64,000 nt of DNA from Phyllobacterium endophyticum (GCF_003010935.1 NZ_PGGN01000002.1:310001-374000), one strand, 5' to 3'; positions 32,171-41,267 are shown, counted from the first letter of the stretch. Numbers and translations are program-made. Notes: generated by a model from the letters alone, not told the origin.

Positions 32171-33544
32171 ATGGGAAATGTGATCACTATGGCTCGCGAT
32201 AGCCTGGTCAGTTTTGTTTCCCGCCTGGGTACCGAGCGTGACAAGGCAGCGACTGTTTTTTACACCCAGCCGATCCTGAGCGATGACCAGATCGTTGCGG
32301 CGTATCGTGGTTCATGGTTGCCCAGGAAGATCATTGACATTCCCGCGCTGGATAGCTGCCGCAAATGGCGCGATTGGCAGGCTGATGATAAGCTGATTGA
32401 ACTAATCGAAAAGGAAGAAAAGCGGCTTAACGTCAAGGGCAAGCTCCTTGAAGCATCGAAGAAGGGCCGCTTATTCGGTGGCGCTGCGCTTTACATTGGG
32501 ACTGGTGATGAGGATCCGTCGCGGCCGCTCGACCCTGAGAAGATGGGCAAGGCTGGCCTCAAGCACCTGACGGTATTGACGCGTCGACAGCTGAAGGCAG
32601 GAAGGATCGACCGAGACCCTGAATCGGAATGGTTTAACAAGCCCCAGAACTACTACCTGACCGGTCTGAACGGCAAGCAGCTGATTATCCATCCGTCGCG
32701 CCTGGTGCTCTTCAATGGAGCAATGGCTCCTGACGACGATATCAGCGGCATGACGCAAGGCTGGGGCGAGAGCATCCTGACTGCCACTCTCGACGCAATC
32801 AAGAATGCCGACAGCACCGCCGGAAACATCGCCAGCCTCATCTTCGAAGCCAAGATCGATATCATCAAGATACCTGGTTTCACGGAGAACATCGGCAACA
32901 AGGAATACGAGAACGCCATTCTTCAGCGCTATACGCTGGCAAACACAATCAAGGGCATCAATGGTACGCTTATCCTGGATGCCGAAGAAGAATATGAGAG
33001 CAAGAGCGCTCAGCTTGCCGGGCTCACAGACATCCTCATGGCCTTCATGCAGATCGTTTCAGGTGCGGCTGATATCCCAGTTACGCGCCTTCTTGGCCAG
33101 TCTCCAGCCGGAATGAACGCCACTGGCACAAGCGATATGAAGAACTATCATGATCGCATCCAGTCCATTCAGGAGCTTGAGCTGACGCCAGCAATGGCAC
33201 GTCTTGATGAATGCCTCATCCGATCCGCTACTGGTGCACGCGATGAAGCCATCTACTACGAATGGGCGCCGCTCGAGCAAATGTCCGAAAAGGAACGGGC
33301 GGACATCTTCAAGACCAAGTCGGACGCCGCACGCGCATTGATCGGTTCATCGTCGGGGCAGGAGATTATCACCCGAGAGGCGCTGTCTGACGCTTTGGTG
33401 AATACCTTCACCGAAGACGGCAGCTTACCTGGACTTGATGGCTTTATCGACGAATACGGGAAGCTGTCCGAGCAGGAACCTGATGAAGTGGAAATTCTGG
33501 CGGCGGCGGGAGTGGTACCTGCAACTCGACTGGAGCGGAAATGA
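32171..33544 (+). CDS. Portal protein (DUF1073 family)
   Basis: A 457-residue protein of the DUF1073 portal group, with AAYRGSWLPRKIIDIPALDS near the N-terminus and IPVTRLLGQSPAGMNATGTS in the clip/stem region. Twelve copies form the DNA gate at one capsid vertex. DUF1073 is also the N-terminal part named after anti-CBASS Acb1; I see no obvious Acb1 phosphodiesterase motifs here, so portal is the sensible call. It starts 7 bases after terL. Confidence 0.85.
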   Translation: MGNVITMARDSLVSFVSRLGTERDKAATVFYTQPILSDDQIVAAYRGSWLPRKIIDIPALDSCRKWRDWQADDKLIELIEKEEKRLNVKGKLLEASKKGRLFGGAALYIGTGDEDPSRPLDPEKMGKAGLKHLTVLTRRQLKAGRIDRDPESEWFNKPQNYYLTGLNGKQLIIHPSRLVLFNGAMAPDDDISGMTQGWGESILTATLDAIKNADSTAGNIASLIFEAKIDIIKIPGFTENIGNKEYENAILQRYTLANTIKGINGTLILDAEEEYESKSAQLAGLTDILMAFMQIVSGAADIPVTRLLGQSPAGMNATGTSDMKNYHDRIQSIQELELTPAMARLDECLIRSATGARDEAIYYEWAPLEQMSEKERADIFKTKSDAARALIGSSSGQEIITREALSDALVNTFTEDGSLPGLDGFIDEYGKLSEQEPDEVEILAAAGVVPATRLERK

Positions 33545-33554
33545 GGTCCCACTC

Positions 33555-34340
33555 TTATTCGACGGCATCTATTTCGAGACGGAAGTTTGCCTTATCGCCG
33601 AAATACCTAGTGAATGCGGTGTTCAGGTCTTTCATCAGGCTCTGTGCATCCGCTAGATCGCGTGCGCAGAACTCGGCCATCTGAAGTATGAGGCGATTGA
33701 GCGTGTCCATCCGGTATTTGGCGGGCGTCTGAAGGTTAGGCGGAATGGCACTGGACATAGCACCACTTGTAAACGAGCTCAATGGCAGGAGGAACTGCTC
33801 TAGTTCAACGCGTCTTCTACTGTACTCCGCGAATGCTGCTTCAAGAGAATCTAGGCGTTCAGCAAGCAGAAGCGACCGATGAACAACGTCCGCACTCTTC
33901 GCTTTGATGAAGGGGGTAAATTCTCTAGGAGAATAGCGAAGCGGCGGACTGCCCGGACCCGCAGAGGCCTGCAAGATTTGCCACGGCTGTATGCCGTTGA
34001 GTGGCGTTGAAGCTCTTTTTAAGTCTTTGTCGAGCGTGAAGAGCCGGTTGGCGGCTTGCATGGTTGTCACCATACAACTTAATGCTTGGGCATGTTCATT
34101 CGCCAGCAGTGTTTCCTTTTCACGCGCTGCTGTTTCGCGCGAAGCCTGTTTGGCAATGAAATAAGAGATCAAGCCCCCGGCCGCCGCACCACCTAAAGCA
34201 GACAAAAGAGTTACGAAATTCGCTGAAATTAGTACGCTTTCGAAAGCGCTCCCCCATCTTTCAACGACACCCGATCCAAAGATTGCGCCCATACCTATTC
34301 CCCCGAGGCTGAGCCAAACTCGTTCAACACGGTGATCCAT
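33555..34340 (-). CDS. Antisense membrane protein in the head operon
   Basis: A 261-residue protein with GTGGGGAC before its ATG. Membrane helices at about 8-25 and 40-63 (the latter ending ALGGAAAGGLISYFIAKQAS) are followed by a long helical cytoplasmic domain. It runs opposite to the late operon between portal and DUF2213 genes. Not recognised. Position and topology fit a lysogeny-expressed exclusion or defence gene, which is inference. Confidence 0.65.
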   Translation of the reverse strand: MDHRVERVWLSLGGIGMGAIFGSGVVERWGSAFESVLISANFVTLLSALGGAAAGGLISYFIAKQASRETAAREKETLLANEHAQALSCMVTTMQAANRLFTLDKDLKRASTPLNGIQPWQILQASAGPGSPPLRYSPREFTPFIKAKSADVVHRSLLLAERLDSLEAAFAEYSRRRVELEQFLLPLSSFTSGAMSSAIPPNLQTPAKYRMDTLNRLILQMAEFCARDLADAQSLMKDLNTAFTRYFGDKANFRLEIDAVE

Positions 34341-34426
34341 TTTTTGTCCCCACAGTCGGTCGCTGGAGCGGCTGATTCGTACACGTTATTACGACACTTC
34401 AGCTAGTAAAACCCGAGGTCTTAGCG

Positions 34427-35566
34427 ATGCAATTCACAGATGCTGTAACTGTCGCGGGAACGCGTCGGCGTGATGACGGCTACCTTGTTGCCGATGCTCG
34501 TATCGCGCGTACTGGTATCCAGAACTATCACGGCTCGGAAGTCGGCAAGCCCGACATGGCCCTGGTTCGTGTCTATCGCCCCGGATCGGAAGTGTTCAGC
34601 GATGAGACGCTGCGGAGCGCCGCACATCGTCCTGTGACGAACGATCATCCTGACGAGCATGTCACCTCCAAGAATTGGAAAGATTATGCAGTCGGACAAA
34701 CCGGCGATGAAGTAACGGGTGAGGGCATCTTCATCCGTGTCCCGCTCATGGTCAGCGACGAAAGCGCGATCAGCGACATCGAGGCGGGCAAACAGGAGTT
34801 GAGCGCCGGATACACCTGCGATCTCGATTGGACTGCTGGCACCACGCCGACCGGCGAGGCCTACGACGCCATTCAGAAGAATATCCGTCTCAACCACGTT
34901 GCCATCGTGCAGCAGGGCAGGGCCGGAAACGAGGTTCGCATCGGTGATGCGAACGCATGGGGCGTCGCCCCGATCACCAATGATCAGACACCAGAAAAGG
35001 AAAAGATCATGACCTTGAAGACGGTTACCGTCGATGGCATCCCGGTTGAAGTAACCGATCAGGGCGCCACGGTGATCGGCACGCTGCAGACGCGGCTTGC
35101 CGATGCCAACACGAAGCTTTCGGACGCAGAGAAGGCACACCAGACCGCCCTCGCTGCCAAGGATGCTGAAATCGCGAGGAAAGACGCCGAGATCGATGCG
35201 ACGAAAGCCAAGGTGCTTTCGGATGCCGATCTCGACAAGCGCGTCCAGGCTCGCGCCGATCTGATCACCGTGGCGAAGGCGATCGCCCAGGATGTTAAGA
35301 CGGAAGGCCTGACAGATGCGGCCATCCGCAAAGCTGCCGTTGTTGCCAAGCTTGGCGATGAAGCAGTGAAAGATAAGGCTGACGCTTATATCGACGCTCG
35401 CTTCGACATTCTTGCAGAAGACGCAAAGAAGGTTTCGGACCCATTCCGCACCGTTGTGCAGAACGGCATCCAGAACAACGACAGCGCGCAGAATTCCAAT
35501 GACGCCTACACGGCGATGCTCGCTCGCGATGCAGCCGCATGGCAGGGCAAGAAGGAGTCCGCATAA
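34427..35566 (+). CDS. DUF2213 prohead protease/scaffold-like protein
   Basis: A 379-residue protein. The N-terminal 180 residues (YLVADARIARTGIQNYHGSE, SAAHRPVTNDHPDEHV, LNHVAIVQQGRAG) are DUF2213, which resembles phage prohead proteases with a His-based active site. The C-terminal half is a charged coiled coil (residues 215-270) typical of scaffolds. A protease-scaffold fusion is a fair inference. Confidence 0.75.
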   Translation: MQFTDAVTVAGTRRRDDGYLVADARIARTGIQNYHGSEVGKPDMALVRVYRPGSEVFSDETLRSAAHRPVTNDHPDEHVTSKNWKDYAVGQTGDEVTGEGIFIRVPLMVSDESAISDIEAGKQELSAGYTCDLDWTAGTTPTGEAYDAIQKNIRLNHVAIVQQGRAGNEVRIGDANAWGVAPITNDQTPEKEKIMTLKTVTVDGIPVEVTDQGATVIGTLQTRLADANTKLSDAEKAHQTALAAKDAEIARKDAEIDATKAKVLSDADLDKRVQARADLITVAKAIAQDVKTEGLTDAAIRKAAVVAKLGDEAVKDKADAYIDARFDILAEDAKKVSDPFRTVVQNGIQNNDSAQNSNDAYTAMLARDAAAWQGKKESA

Positions 35567-36030
35567 TGGCTTTCCCAACCGTATCCTATTCGCGTGATAC
35601 TCCAGCGGGTTATCCCGGCATGATCGCGACCACGGAACCGCATCACATCATTTCGATGATTGTGAATGCGACTTCCGGCAACATCCCTTTCGGTAGCGGC
35701 GTCCTGTTCGATACCGTTGAGGACACAGTGAAGCTCCCAACGGCTATCGGCAAGTTTGCCGGCGTGGCTGTTGTTGATCGTACGCTGCCCTTTGCCAATG
35801 GCGAGGTTTACAAGCCTTACGATCAGATCAGCGTCATGAAGAACGGCTCCATCTGGGTTACTGCGCTCGTCGCTGTTGCTCAGGGTGATCCAGTCTACAT
35901 GACACCGACCGGCGGTTTCACCAACGTTGCGAACTCTGCCGCAAACCAACTCATCGAAAATGCCGAATGGGCAAGCGTCACGTCTGGTACCAACCAGCTT
36001 GCACGTCTCCGCCTTGGCGTCACCAAGTAA
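35566..36030 (+). CDS. Structural cement / head decoration protein
   Basis: A 154-residue beta-rich protein (MAFPTVSYSRDTPAGYPGMI start), like the cement proteins that sit between protease-scaffold and major capsid genes. Its ATG overlaps the previous stop by one base. Probably stabilises the capsid shell. Confidence 0.7.
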   Translation: MAFPTVSYSRDTPAGYPGMIATTEPHHIISMIVNATSGNIPFGSGVLFDTVEDTVKLPTAIGKFAGVAVVDRTLPFANGEVYKPYDQISVMKNGSIWVTALVAVAQGDPVYMTPTGGFTNVANSAANQLIENAEWASVTSGTNQLARLRLGVTK

Positions 36031-36041
36031 GGAGAACGAGC

Positions 36042-36980
36042 ATGTTCACCACAGACGCGCCTGCGCTGGCGCTGAACTTCCTGCGTACCGCGCAGAACTA
36101 CATCGAGCCGGGTATCTATGCCCGTCAATATCCGGATTTCCAATATCGTGAACTCGTTCCGGTCGATAACTCGGCGCCGGACTGGACTACGGCTATCGAC
36201 TTCTTCTCGATGGGCGATGATGTTGGTCAGGCTCGCGAAGTTTCGGCTGATGGCGATGACATCCCGTTCGTCGACTTCAAGCTCGACAGCGGCAACAGCC
36301 GTGTGTTCATGGCCGGGATCGGCTACCGGTATAACCTCCAGGAGCTTGCCCACGCACAGGCCTACGGCATTCGACTGGAGAGCGACCGAGCTGACGCCGC
36401 TCGCCGCAAGTACGAGCTGTTCGTCGACAACGTTGCTTTCCTGGGGCGTCCGAAGCTCGGCATGACGGGGTTGCTCAACGCCACCAACGTGACCGCGTTG
36501 ACCGCAGCGAACGGTGCGTCCGGTACAGCCACGTGGACGACGAAGACCGCCGACGAGATCCTCGCGGACGTCAACAGCGTCCTAAGTGTCATCTTCACGG
36601 CGTCAAACGGTATTGAACAGGCGAATACAGTCCTGCTCGATCAGGATCGTTATGCCCTGATCGCGACCAAGCGCCTCGATGCGACCATGACGACGACGGT
36701 ACTCGAGCACATCCAGCGTGCGAACATTTATACGCAACGCACTGGATTGCCTTTGACAATCCGCGCAGTGTTCGGACTGGAAACTGCTGGTGCCGGCAGC
36801 ACACATCGGCTCGCCGCATATCGCCGCTCGCCAGACGTCGTCAAAATCCACATCCCGATGCCACTACGTTGGCTGCAGGCCGAGCAGCGGCTGCTGAAGT
36901 TCGAGGTACCTGGTATTTTCCGGCTTGGAAGCGTTGAGATCCGCCGTCCCGGTGCCGTTCGCTACCTTGATGGAATCTGA
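36042..36980 (+). CDS. Major capsid protein (DUF2184 family)
   Basis: A 312-residue protein with AAGGAG upstream of the ATG. The order and phrases (YARQYPDFQYRELVPVDNSA, VDNVAFLGRPKLGMTGLLNA, near-terminal PMPLRWLQAEQ and RRPGAVRYLDGI) match DUF2184 capsid proteins of siphoviruses. It would assemble the icosahedral head. Confidence 0.85.
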   Translation: MFTTDAPALALNFLRTAQNYIEPGIYARQYPDFQYRELVPVDNSAPDWTTAIDFFSMGDDVGQAREVSADGDDIPFVDFKLDSGNSRVFMAGIGYRYNLQELAHAQAYGIRLESDRADAARRKYELFVDNVAFLGRPKLGMTGLLNATNVTALTAANGASGTATWTTKTADEILADVNSVLSVIFTASNGIEQANTVLLDQDRYALIATKRLDATMTTTVLEHIQRANIYTQRTGLPLTIRAVFGLETAGAGSTHRLAAYRRSPDVVKIHIPMPLRWLQAEQRLLKFEVPGIFRLGSVEIRRPGAVRYLDGI

Positions 36981-36990
36981 GGAGAAACAC

Positions 36991-37365
36991 ATGTCCAAGA
37001 TCACAATCACGAACAACCGTCCCGGAGGCTTCGGCCTTCCGGGTGGTCCGGTCATCGCTGGCAACGGTGGCAGCCTTGAAGTCGAGCAGAAGGATTGGGA
37101 CGGTGTCAAAGACAGTCCGGTCGTCAAAGCTTGGCTTGACGCCAATCATCTGAGCGTCTCGGGCGCAAAGGCAGAGAATAAGAAGGACGGTGGTAATGGT
37201 ACAGAGGAACCTAAGGCGGCTCTGGAGGTGCTTGCCATGGCAACCGGAACCGATGTGCCATTCATGGCCTTCAAAGCTGCTGCGACCAAGCTACTCGGCG
37301 ACAAGACGCCTGCGAAGAAAGACGAGATCATCGCTGCTCTCGAAGAGCTCGCAACCCAGCCATAA
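36991..37365 (+). CDS. Head-associated protein, unknown
   Basis: A 124-residue protein with GAGGAG upstream. The start (ITITNNRPGGFGLPGGPVIA, then GNGGSLEVEQKDWD) reads as a small beta domain; the C-terminus is a helical domain ending IIAALEELATQP, similar to the ends of capsid-linked small proteins. Located right behind the capsid gene. Confidence 0.6.
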   Translation: MSKITITNNRPGGFGLPGGPVIAGNGGSLEVEQKDWDGVKDSPVVKAWLDANHLSVSGAKAENKKDGGNGTEEPKAALEVLAMATGTDVPFMAFKAAATKLLGDKTPAKKDEIIAALEELATQP

Positions 37366-37370
37366 CAATC

Positions 37371-37394
37371 TGCCCGGCGGGAAACTGCCGGGCA
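37371..37394 (+). other. Hairpin between head genes
   Basis: A perfect 8-base stem TGCCCGGC / GCCGGGCA with an 8-base loop lies in the 51-base gap after the head-associated gene. There is no T-run, so RNA stabilisation or processing is more likely than full termination. Confidence 0.45.
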
Positions 37395-37416
37395 CCTCAT
37401 TTGATCGGAGATGACT

Positions 37417-37911
37417 ATGGCCGCATACGGCACAAAAGAAGCGTTCCTGCAATACGCAGAGGACCACGGCTATGTGATTTCCGGTGGAACAACCGATGCG
37501 CAGATCGTAGCCGCCATGTTGCGCGGCTCTCTCTTCATTGATCGATATGAACCCAAGTTCTCGGGTACCCGGACCGGCGGATTTGACCAGGAGCGTGCAT
37601 GGCCACGAACCGGCGCCGTCACCTATTATGGTCAGGCGATCCCATCTGACGTCGTGCCCCAAGCCCTCATTAAAGCCTCATATGAGGCTTCATTTCTTGA
37701 GTTGATCAATCCGGGCATCCTTTCGCCTGTCGTCACCGGTAACTCGGTCACCAAGCGTGAGAAGGTCGGCGAGCTCGAAGTGGAGTATGCGGTGTCCGGC
37801 AACAGCTCATCGGCTGAGGCGGTGGCAGCTGCCACGCCGGTCGTGACCATGATCGAGGGCTTGCTCTGGCAGTTCATGCGCGTGCGCATTCCTGGCATCC
37901 TGGCGGTGTAA
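37417..37911 (+). CDS. Head-tail connector protein (DnaT-like family)
   Basis: A 164-residue protein (AAYGTKEAFLQYAEDHGYVI, later AWPRTGAVTYYGQAIPSDVV) of the phage family annotated DnaT-like ssDNA-binding, which lies just after capsid genes and probably completes the head or forms the connector. Start chosen at the second ATG, seven bases after GGAG. Confidence 0.7.
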   Translation: MAAYGTKEAFLQYAEDHGYVISGGTTDAQIVAAMLRGSLFIDRYEPKFSGTRTGGFDQERAWPRTGAVTYYGQAIPSDVVPQALIKASYEASFLELINPGILSPVVTGNSVTKREKVGELEVEYAVSGNSSSAEAVAAATPVVTMIEGLLWQFMRVRIPGILAV

Positions 37912-37913
37912 AT

Positions 37914-38216
37914 CTAAGGAACGTCATCCTGTGCAACGACACCGCCTTCGTTTTCCAGTGTTGCTATGCGTCTGGTATCCGACCTGTTGAACTTCAGGCG
38001 AACACCAATCCCGCCGCTGTCACCATCTGGAATGAAAACGGCTCCAGCTTTTTCAAGTGCCGCCTGTAGAGCGTTGACGTCCACACCCGTGGCGTTCTCG
38101 AGACTACGCTCGAACTTCTCAATGATCTCCGGGCTTACGCCAGAGGAGATTGCGAGCCGTTCTCTGCTGTATTCAACCAGAGCTCGAGCGGCACAACACT
38201 GAGAACTAGTGATCAT
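37914..38216 (-). CDS. Antisense HTH-like small protein
   Basis: A 100-residue protein started at the ATG at 38216. The first 60 residues (CCAARALVEYSRERLAISSG, VSPEIIEKFERSLENATGVD) resemble the XRE-type small regulators of Rhizobiales. The C-terminal part is GGIGVRLKFNRSDTRRI. It is antisense in the head operon. It may regulate local genes such as the BA14K gene 470 bases away; that is inference. Confidence 0.65.
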   Translation of the reverse strand: MITSSQCCAARALVEYSRERLAISSGVSPEIIEKFERSLENATGVDVNALQAALEKAGAVFIPDGDSGGIGVRLKFNRSDTRRIATLENEGGVVAQDDVP

Positions 38217-38248
38217 ATTGGATCTCCGTTTGCAGACAGGATCGTTCA

Positions 38249-38623
38249 ATGGTTGCACAGGGTCAATCGTTCAATTATGCCCGCGCTCAGACAACGGCGC
38301 TGCGTCTGCTCGAGAAGTTCGGTCAGTTCGGCGAGATATGGCGCGACGTTCCCGGCAGCGGTCCTGTCTGGGATCCGGGGGAAACAACGATCCAGAAGAC
38401 GCCTTGCACACTTGCGGTCCTCCGGTTCGACAACAGGGACATCGACGGCTCGCTGATCAAAGCGAGTGACAAGAAGGTCTATATCGCTGCCAAAGGCTTA
38501 GCGATTGTTCCTGTCACCACAGATAAACTGATGATTGGCGGCCTGTCTCATTCACTTGTTCGTGTTTGGCCCCTTAATCCGGCCGGAACCAACGTCTATT
38601 TCGAAGTGCAGGCCCGAAACTAA
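38249..38623 (+). CDS. Head-closure/stopper-like protein
   Basis: A 124-residue beta-rich protein (FGEIWRDVPGSGPVWDPGET, later AIVPVTTDKLMIGGLSHSLV) in the position and size of a head-closure (stopper) protein. Family assignment is by context and general character. Confidence 0.6.
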   Translation: MVAQGQSFNYARAQTTALRLLEKFGQFGEIWRDVPGSGPVWDPGETTIQKTPCTLAVLRFDNRDIDGSLIKASDKKVYIAAKGLAIVPVTTDKLMIGGLSHSLVRVWPLNPAGTNVYFEVQARN

Positions 38624-38637
38624 AATCGGTTCATGCC

Positions 38638-38680
38638 CTGTTAACAGTCAAAGGCGCACCTCTCACCGCACTGTTAACAG
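38638..38680. promoter_or_regulatory. Two identical palindromes before the BA14K gene
   Basis: CTGTTAACAG occurs at 38638-38647 and again at 38671-38680, start-to-start 33 bases (about three helical turns). The second copy overlaps the AGGAG ribosome site of the BA14K-like gene. A regulator binding both could block transcription or translation. Confidence 0.55.
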
Positions 38681-38688
38681 GAGCTACT

Positions 38689-39021
38689 ATGAAAAAAATC
38701 GTTTCTACATTTATCGCCGGAATCATGGCCGTCTTCATGGGCGTGACATCGCTTGGTACGGCATCGGCAGCGCCGTTTGCCGCACAGGTTCCTGTTGCTT
38801 CGAACATCGTGCAGGTACAGCACAATGATAATCGTCGCTACGAACATCGGAATGACAGAAAGAAGCGTTGGGACCGTCATGATCGGCGCCACGATCGGTA
38901 TGAGAACCGTCGCGACCGCCGTGGGTACTGGAACGGTCATCGTGGTTACCGCGAGCATCGCCGCGGCTACCGCCGTCACAGTGACGGATATTGGTACCCA
39001 TTGGCTATCTTCCGCCTCTGA
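38689..39021 (+). CDS. BA14K-family secreted protein
   Basis: A 110-residue protein with a signal peptide (cleavage after ASA) and a mature part full of Arg, His and Tyr. It ends in the BA14K-type signature YREHRRGYRRHSDGYWYP. BA14K proteins are envelope, lectin-like and immunogenic in Brucella, and are otherwise chromosomal. It sits inside the head genes with its own upstream palindromes and terminator, so it looks like an acquired accessory gene. Confidence 0.75.
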   Translation: MKKIVSTFIAGIMAVFMGVTSLGTASAAPFAAQVPVASNIVQVQHNDNRRYEHRNDRKKRWDRHDRRHDRYENRRDRRGYWNGHRGYREHRRGYRRHSDGYWYPLAIFRL

Positions 39022-39048
39022 AAATTAGTCTACTGCTCTGAGTAGCTG

Positions 39049-39077
39049 AAGGCGGTCCTTGCGGGCCGCCTTTTGTA
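39049..39077 (+). terminator. Rho-independent terminator behind the BA14K gene
   Basis: The stem AAGGCGG / CCGCCTT, with a partly paired inner loop, is followed by TT then GTATG. It lies 28 bases after the BA14K stop. Together with the palindromes it makes the BA14K gene a separate transcription unit within the late operon. Confidence 0.6.
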
Positions 39078-39124
39078 TGGGAGAGACCGATGCTCAAATA
39101 TCCTCCCATATCTAAGAAGTTCAA

Positions 39125-40168
39125 ATGATGGCAAGCAACCGCAGCATCTTCGAGCAGCTGCTCGACAAGTACGACACAGCCCTTGCCAAAGCCTTCTTTA
39201 AGGGCCTTGATGCGATCAAGTCTGATGTGACGCTTCGCATCGTGGTTGAACGGCTCGAGCGTGGTGATATTCCCGGGGCGGTCGCGGCTATTCAGGTTGA
39301 GCGCGAAGCGTTCTCGGGCTTGGAAATGGTTTTGGCAGAGGCTTACAACGCCGGCGGCATCAGCCTGGTAGAGAACCTGCCAAGGCTGAAAGACCCTGAA
39401 GGCAACCGGGTTATTTTCCGCTTCGGTGTGCGTGACTACGCGAGCGAAGCATTCCTTCGTGACCATTCGGCGGAACTGGTCACCCGGATCGTAGAGGATC
39501 AGAAGGTCGCCATTCGTCAGGCACTGGAAACCGGCCTATCGGAAGGTCGCAACCCTCGGTCCACGGCTCTAGACGTGATCGGGCGGATTAACCGCGCTAG
39601 TGGCAAGCGGGAAGGTGGCATACTCGGCCTCACCAGCTCTCAAGAGCGATTTGTAGCGTCGGCCCGCGAAGAGCTGCTTTCGGGTGATCCGAAGCTACTG
39701 CGCCACTATCTGAGCAGACAGCGCCGGGACAAGCGCTTCGACAAGACGATCGCTAAGGCCATTCGGGAAGAGAAGCCGTTGACGGCAGAGACGGTGACAC
39801 GGATGGTGGGCCGCTATTCAGATCGTCTGCTTGAGCTCCGCGGCGAGATGTTGGCCCGCACAGAGACGATGATAGCGCTCGGAACGTCCCGAGATAACGC
39901 AATGCGCCAGCAAATCGATAACGGCAAAGTCGGTGCTTCTGACGTCAAGAAGATATGGCGATCGGCAGGCGATGGGCGGGTGAGGCACACACATCGAGTA
40001 CTGAACGGCAAGGCAGTCGAGATCGATGGCGTTTTTCACAGCGCGTCTGGTGCTGTTCTTCGCTATCCCGGCGATCCGCAGGCACCTGCCAGCGAGATAT
40101 CCGGCTGCCGCTGCCACATGGAATACAAGGTCGACTATCTTGCTTCAGTCGTTCGCAGGGCAGCATAA
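39125..40168 (+). CDS. Phage minor head protein (SPP1 gp7 / Mu gpF family)
   Basis: A 347-residue protein. The C-terminal third has the family's signature: VKKIWRSAGDGRVRHTHRVL, then NGKAVEID, a PGDP turn and SGCRCHMEY with the paired cysteines. Proteins of this family are ejected with or guide DNA through the portal. It is coupled to the next gene by a one-base overlap. Confidence 0.82.
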   Translation: MMASNRSIFEQLLDKYDTALAKAFFKGLDAIKSDVTLRIVVERLERGDIPGAVAAIQVEREAFSGLEMVLAEAYNAGGISLVENLPRLKDPEGNRVIFRFGVRDYASEAFLRDHSAELVTRIVEDQKVAIRQALETGLSEGRNPRSTALDVIGRINRASGKREGGILGLTSSQERFVASAREELLSGDPKLLRHYLSRQRRDKRFDKTIAKAIREEKPLTAETVTRMVGRYSDRLLELRGEMLARTETMIALGTSRDNAMRQQIDNGKVGASDVKKIWRSAGDGRVRHTHRVLNGKAVEIDGVFHSASGAVLRYPGDPQAPASEISGCRCHMEYKVDYLASVVRRAA

Positions 40169-40614
40169 TGGTTAAGCTCTCGTTCAGTGCCCAGGTTGCA
40201 GCCTTCGCCGAGAAGATACCCGGTGCAGTCGAAGCCGTGTTCAAGGAATCAGTGCAGGAACTCGTTGCCGAGATGCAAACGCCCATCGGGCAGGGCGGGC
40301 GGATGCGAGTAGACACGGGCTTCCTTCGTGCCTCTCTCATGGCATCGACTGCGGCCATGCCTGCGATCAGTCCGAACAGAAAGCCGGTTGACGGCCAGTC
40401 ATATGGCTATGATGCCGGTCAGATCGAAGCGGTCATCCTTGGTTCGGACATCAACGACACTTTGTTCTTTGGGTATTCGGCCGCTTACGCCGGTCATCGC
40501 GAATATGGATCGAACGGTCAAACGCCGGATGCTTTCGTCCGGTCAGCGGCGCAAAGATGGGATTCGATTGTCGAGATGAAAGCGAGAGAACTTAAATCTC
40601 GGTTGGGGCTTTGA
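40168..40614 (+). CDS. HK97 gp10-like tail-completion protein
   Basis: A 148-residue protein (MVKLSFSAQVAAFAEKIPGA, MRVDTGFLRASLMAS, ending FVRSAAQRWDSIVEMKAREL), the layout of HK97-gp10-type tail-completion proteins: a helix, a DTG-LR-S motif, then a helical end. It should connect neck and tail. Confidence 0.7.
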   Translation: MVKLSFSAQVAAFAEKIPGAVEAVFKESVQELVAEMQTPIGQGGRMRVDTGFLRASLMASTAAMPAISPNRKPVDGQSYGYDAGQIEAVILGSDINDTLFFGYSAAYAGHREYGSNGQTPDAFVRSAAQRWDSIVEMKARELKSRLGL

Positions 40615-40801
40615 TCGCAACATTCTTGTCACTGGCGTCATCCATCGCCTTGAGCAGTCCCAACTGCAGCAGTGCCAAGGCCTGACGAGCAGCTTTCAGG
40701 CTGGTATCGCCGCGAACGGTCTGACCTTCCTCCTTGCCGAGGGCGAGAAGGGCGGAATGCAACCGGTCGTAGGCTTGCTCATCATTCAGTTTATCGGCCA
40801 T
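40592..40801 (-). CDS. Antisense small protein, unknown
   Basis: A 69-residue helical protein (MADKLNDEQAYDRLHSALLA start) filling the 206-base gap between two tail genes on the opposite strand. No clear ribosome site is seen, so confidence is limited. Confidence 0.45.
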   Translation of the reverse strand: MADKLNDEQAYDRLHSALLALGKEEGQTVRGDTSLKAARQALALLQLGLLKAMDDASDKNVAIKAPTEI

Positions 40802-40820
40802 TGCCGGAAGGATTATCACG

Positions 40821-41267
40821 ATGGCCGCTACTGTTGAAGCCACAATCGCCGAGCTGCTGTTCGCCAGGCTTACCTCATTGGTACTATCGCCAGTACTGCT
40901 CGTCTCCTATCCCGGCCTGGCATTCACGGCTCCGGTGGAAACGGCTGAACCAAACCAGGGCAAGCCTGCCCCGTACCTTCGCGCCGATTTCATTCCCAAC
41001 CGTACCGATAACCTCGGGCTCGCGAACGATGCCAGTGCAAGGCATCAGGGCATTCTGCAGGTCATGACGATCTATCCGGTCGGGCAGGGCGTGATCAAAC
41101 CAACGAACACTGCAGGGCTTATCGGCGCGCACTTTGCCAAGGGAACGATCCTCTATGGCTCGGGCGTCAGTGTGAAGGTCTACGCGAAGCCCTCTGTCGG
41201 CGCTCCCATCATCGAACCTGACAAGATCAGCGTCCCGGTTACCATCCTCTATCGCAGCTTCAACTGA
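40821..41267 (+). CDS. Tail terminator-like protein
   Basis: A 148-residue protein whose layout (KPAPYLRADFIPNRTDNLGL, then a QGILQVMTIYP strand and a closing KISVPVTILYRSF) fits the DUF4128/tail-terminator family. It caps the tail tube. Position between completion protein and tube protein agrees. Confidence 0.7.
   Translation: MAATVEATIAELLFARLTSLVLSPVLLVSYPGLAFTAPVETAEPNQGKPAPYLRADFIPNRTDNLGLANDASARHQGILQVMTIYPVGQGVIKPTNTAGLIGAHFAKGTILYGSGVSVKVYAKPSVGAPIIEPDKISVPVTILYRSFN

Noticed and set aside
32171..33544. Anti-CBASS nuclease (Acb1) reading of the DUF1073 gene
   Set aside because: The gene has portal position and portal motifs, and I see no clear catalytic HxT-type pair of Acb1.
34421..35578. 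Minus-strand ORF of 385 residues
   Set aside because: It is the reverse of the DUF2213 gene, which has family motifs and correct operon context.
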